In this document: positions 15,158 to 15,737 of the stretch, in pieces
How positions within the stretch are numbered: the stretch's first letter is position 1
Layout: each line of letters opens with the position of its first letter
NCBI GenBank assembly: GCA_900549865.1
Contig: URPU01000054.1
Location: forward strand, 1 to 15,737
From: an uncultured Eubacteriales bacterium
Lineage (GTDB): Bacteria > Bacillota > Clostridia > Oscillospirales > Oscillospiraceae
DNA length: 15,737 nucleotides
Reading direction: 5' to 3'
Made by a program: the position numbers and the translations under genes
Notes under the pieces: generated by a model
What the model was told of the DNA's origin: nothing
The model's database searches: none
The model's input: only the letters and a program-made list of their open reading frames with translations

Positions 15158-15737
15158 TTACGACTCGCGCTGGATCTTCATCACAGGCGCGCCCTGCCGT
15201 TTTCCGCCCGGCGCGGGCTGGGCGCGGCGGACCTCCTGCGGTCTGGCAGGCTCGGCCTTGACGGCCTGCGCGGGTGCGGCCGCGGGTTGCTGTACAGGGG
15301 CAGGCGCGGCGGCGGCAGCGCCGCCCATCGTGTTGAAAGCGCTGTGTGCAGACTGGAGCTTCGCAAGCGCCTCGCCCACGCTGGCCTCGGACTGCTTCAT
15401 GATCTCATCGACGTACTCCGCCGCAACACGGCGCAGCTCCTTCGACTTGGCCTCGGCGGCGCTTATCATCTCCGCGCTTCTCGCCCTTGCGACGCGGACG
15501 ACCTCCTGCTCTTCTATCATAGCCTTGGACTTCTCTTCGGCACTCTTGCGCATGGCCTCCGCCTCACGCTTGGCGTTGCCGATGAACTCATCGCGCGCCG
15601 AAACGAGACGCTTGGCCTCGGCAAGCGCGCTGGGCAGGTTGGCCTTGATCTCATTTATGATATCAACGGCCTTTTCCCTCTCGATGATGCACTTGTCGTT
15701 CCCAAGAGGAACGCCCCATGCCTCCGTCACCATGCCG
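15158..15737 (-). CDS. DivIVA-like coiled-coil protein (5' end outside window)
   Basis: About 191 residues are visible. The segment IEREKAVDIINEIKANLP, then a long charged helix to about residue 128, resembles the Clostridial family often annotated as "ATPase" or DivIVA/V-ATPase-subunit-E-like, usually a coiled-coil cytoplasmic protein of unknown role. Its tail is low complexity and rich in Ala, Pro and Gln (about residues 135-180), then ends VMKIQRES. The first visible ATG (15733) is probably internal: homologues carry a further N-terminal segment before this block, and the frame is open to the edge. The entry is therefore marked as partial. It is separated from mraZ by a strong terminator and a promoter, so it is not in the dcw transcript, but its placement next to it suggests a link to division or growth. 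Confidence 0.65.
   Translation of the reverse strand, partial: GMVTEAWGVPLGNDKCIIEREKAVDIINEIKANLPSALAEAKRLVSARDEFIGNAKREAEAMRKSAEEKSKAMIEEQEVVRVARARSAEMISAAEAKSKELRRVAAEYVDEIMKQSEASVGEALAKLQSAHSAFNTMGGAAAAAPAPVQQPAAAPAQAVKAEPARPQEVRRAQPAPGGKRQGAPVMKIQRES

Noticed and set aside
1..15737. CRISPR arrays, tRNA or rRNA genes, insertion sequences, toxin or defence modules
   Set aside because: No spaced direct repeats, cloverleaf-like sequences, transposase motifs or defence-family proteins were seen on either strand.

Overview
The window carries most of a division and cell-wall (dcw) cluster, read on the minus strand, from a fairly GC-rich Gram-positive bacterium. The best guess is Clostridia, probably Oscillospirales-like. 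This rests on the dcw gene order, a class B PBP with two C-terminal PASTA domains, a meso-diaminopimelate-type MurE, DivIB/FtsQ and FtsL-like division proteins, AGGAGG-type ribosome binding sites and SigA-type promoters. The lineage is inferred from protein character, not from a database search.

Layout, following minus-strand transcription from the right edge. A DivIVA-like coiled-coil protein (15158 to the right edge, 5' end outside the window) ends at a strong intrinsic terminator (about 15085-15128). A SigA-type promoter (15001-15029) and a candidate MraZ operator then start the dcw operon: mraZ, rsmH, ftsL-like, PASTA class B PBP (spoVD/pbpB type), murE, mraY, ftsW/spoVE, murG, murA and ftsQ/divIB. 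ftsZ follows with its own promoter in the ftsQ-ftsZ gap (3797-3825), and a bidirectional terminator (2473-2506) closes it. murF, murD, murC, murB and ftsA are absent from the run.

Left of the cluster are a YihY/BrkB-family membrane protein (minus), a THEP1-like P-loop NTPase (plus) and a DUF554 membrane protein (minus). The last two are divergently transcribed from back-to-back promoters in a 151-base gap. The convergent NTPase and YihY genes share a terminator hairpin at 1552-1578. The first 100 bases hold two perfect hairpins and no gene I can support.

The cluster genes work together. MurA starts UDP-MurNAc synthesis; MurE adds the third stem-peptide residue; MraY and MurG make lipid I and lipid II; FtsW with the class B PBP polymerises and crosslinks septal wall; FtsL and FtsQ/DivIB hold and regulate that synthase; FtsZ forms the ring. 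MraZ and RsmH are the usual leading genes. No gap between genes reaches 300 bases.

I found no convincing new defence, mobile or biosynthetic system. The points worth checking are regulatory (a composite MraZ-box/palindrome leader, a possible stem over the murA ribosome binding site, a private ftsZ promoter) and compositional (the missing murF/murD/ftsA together with an FtsZ C-terminal tail lacking the usual D-[IV]-P-x-F-L-R peptide).
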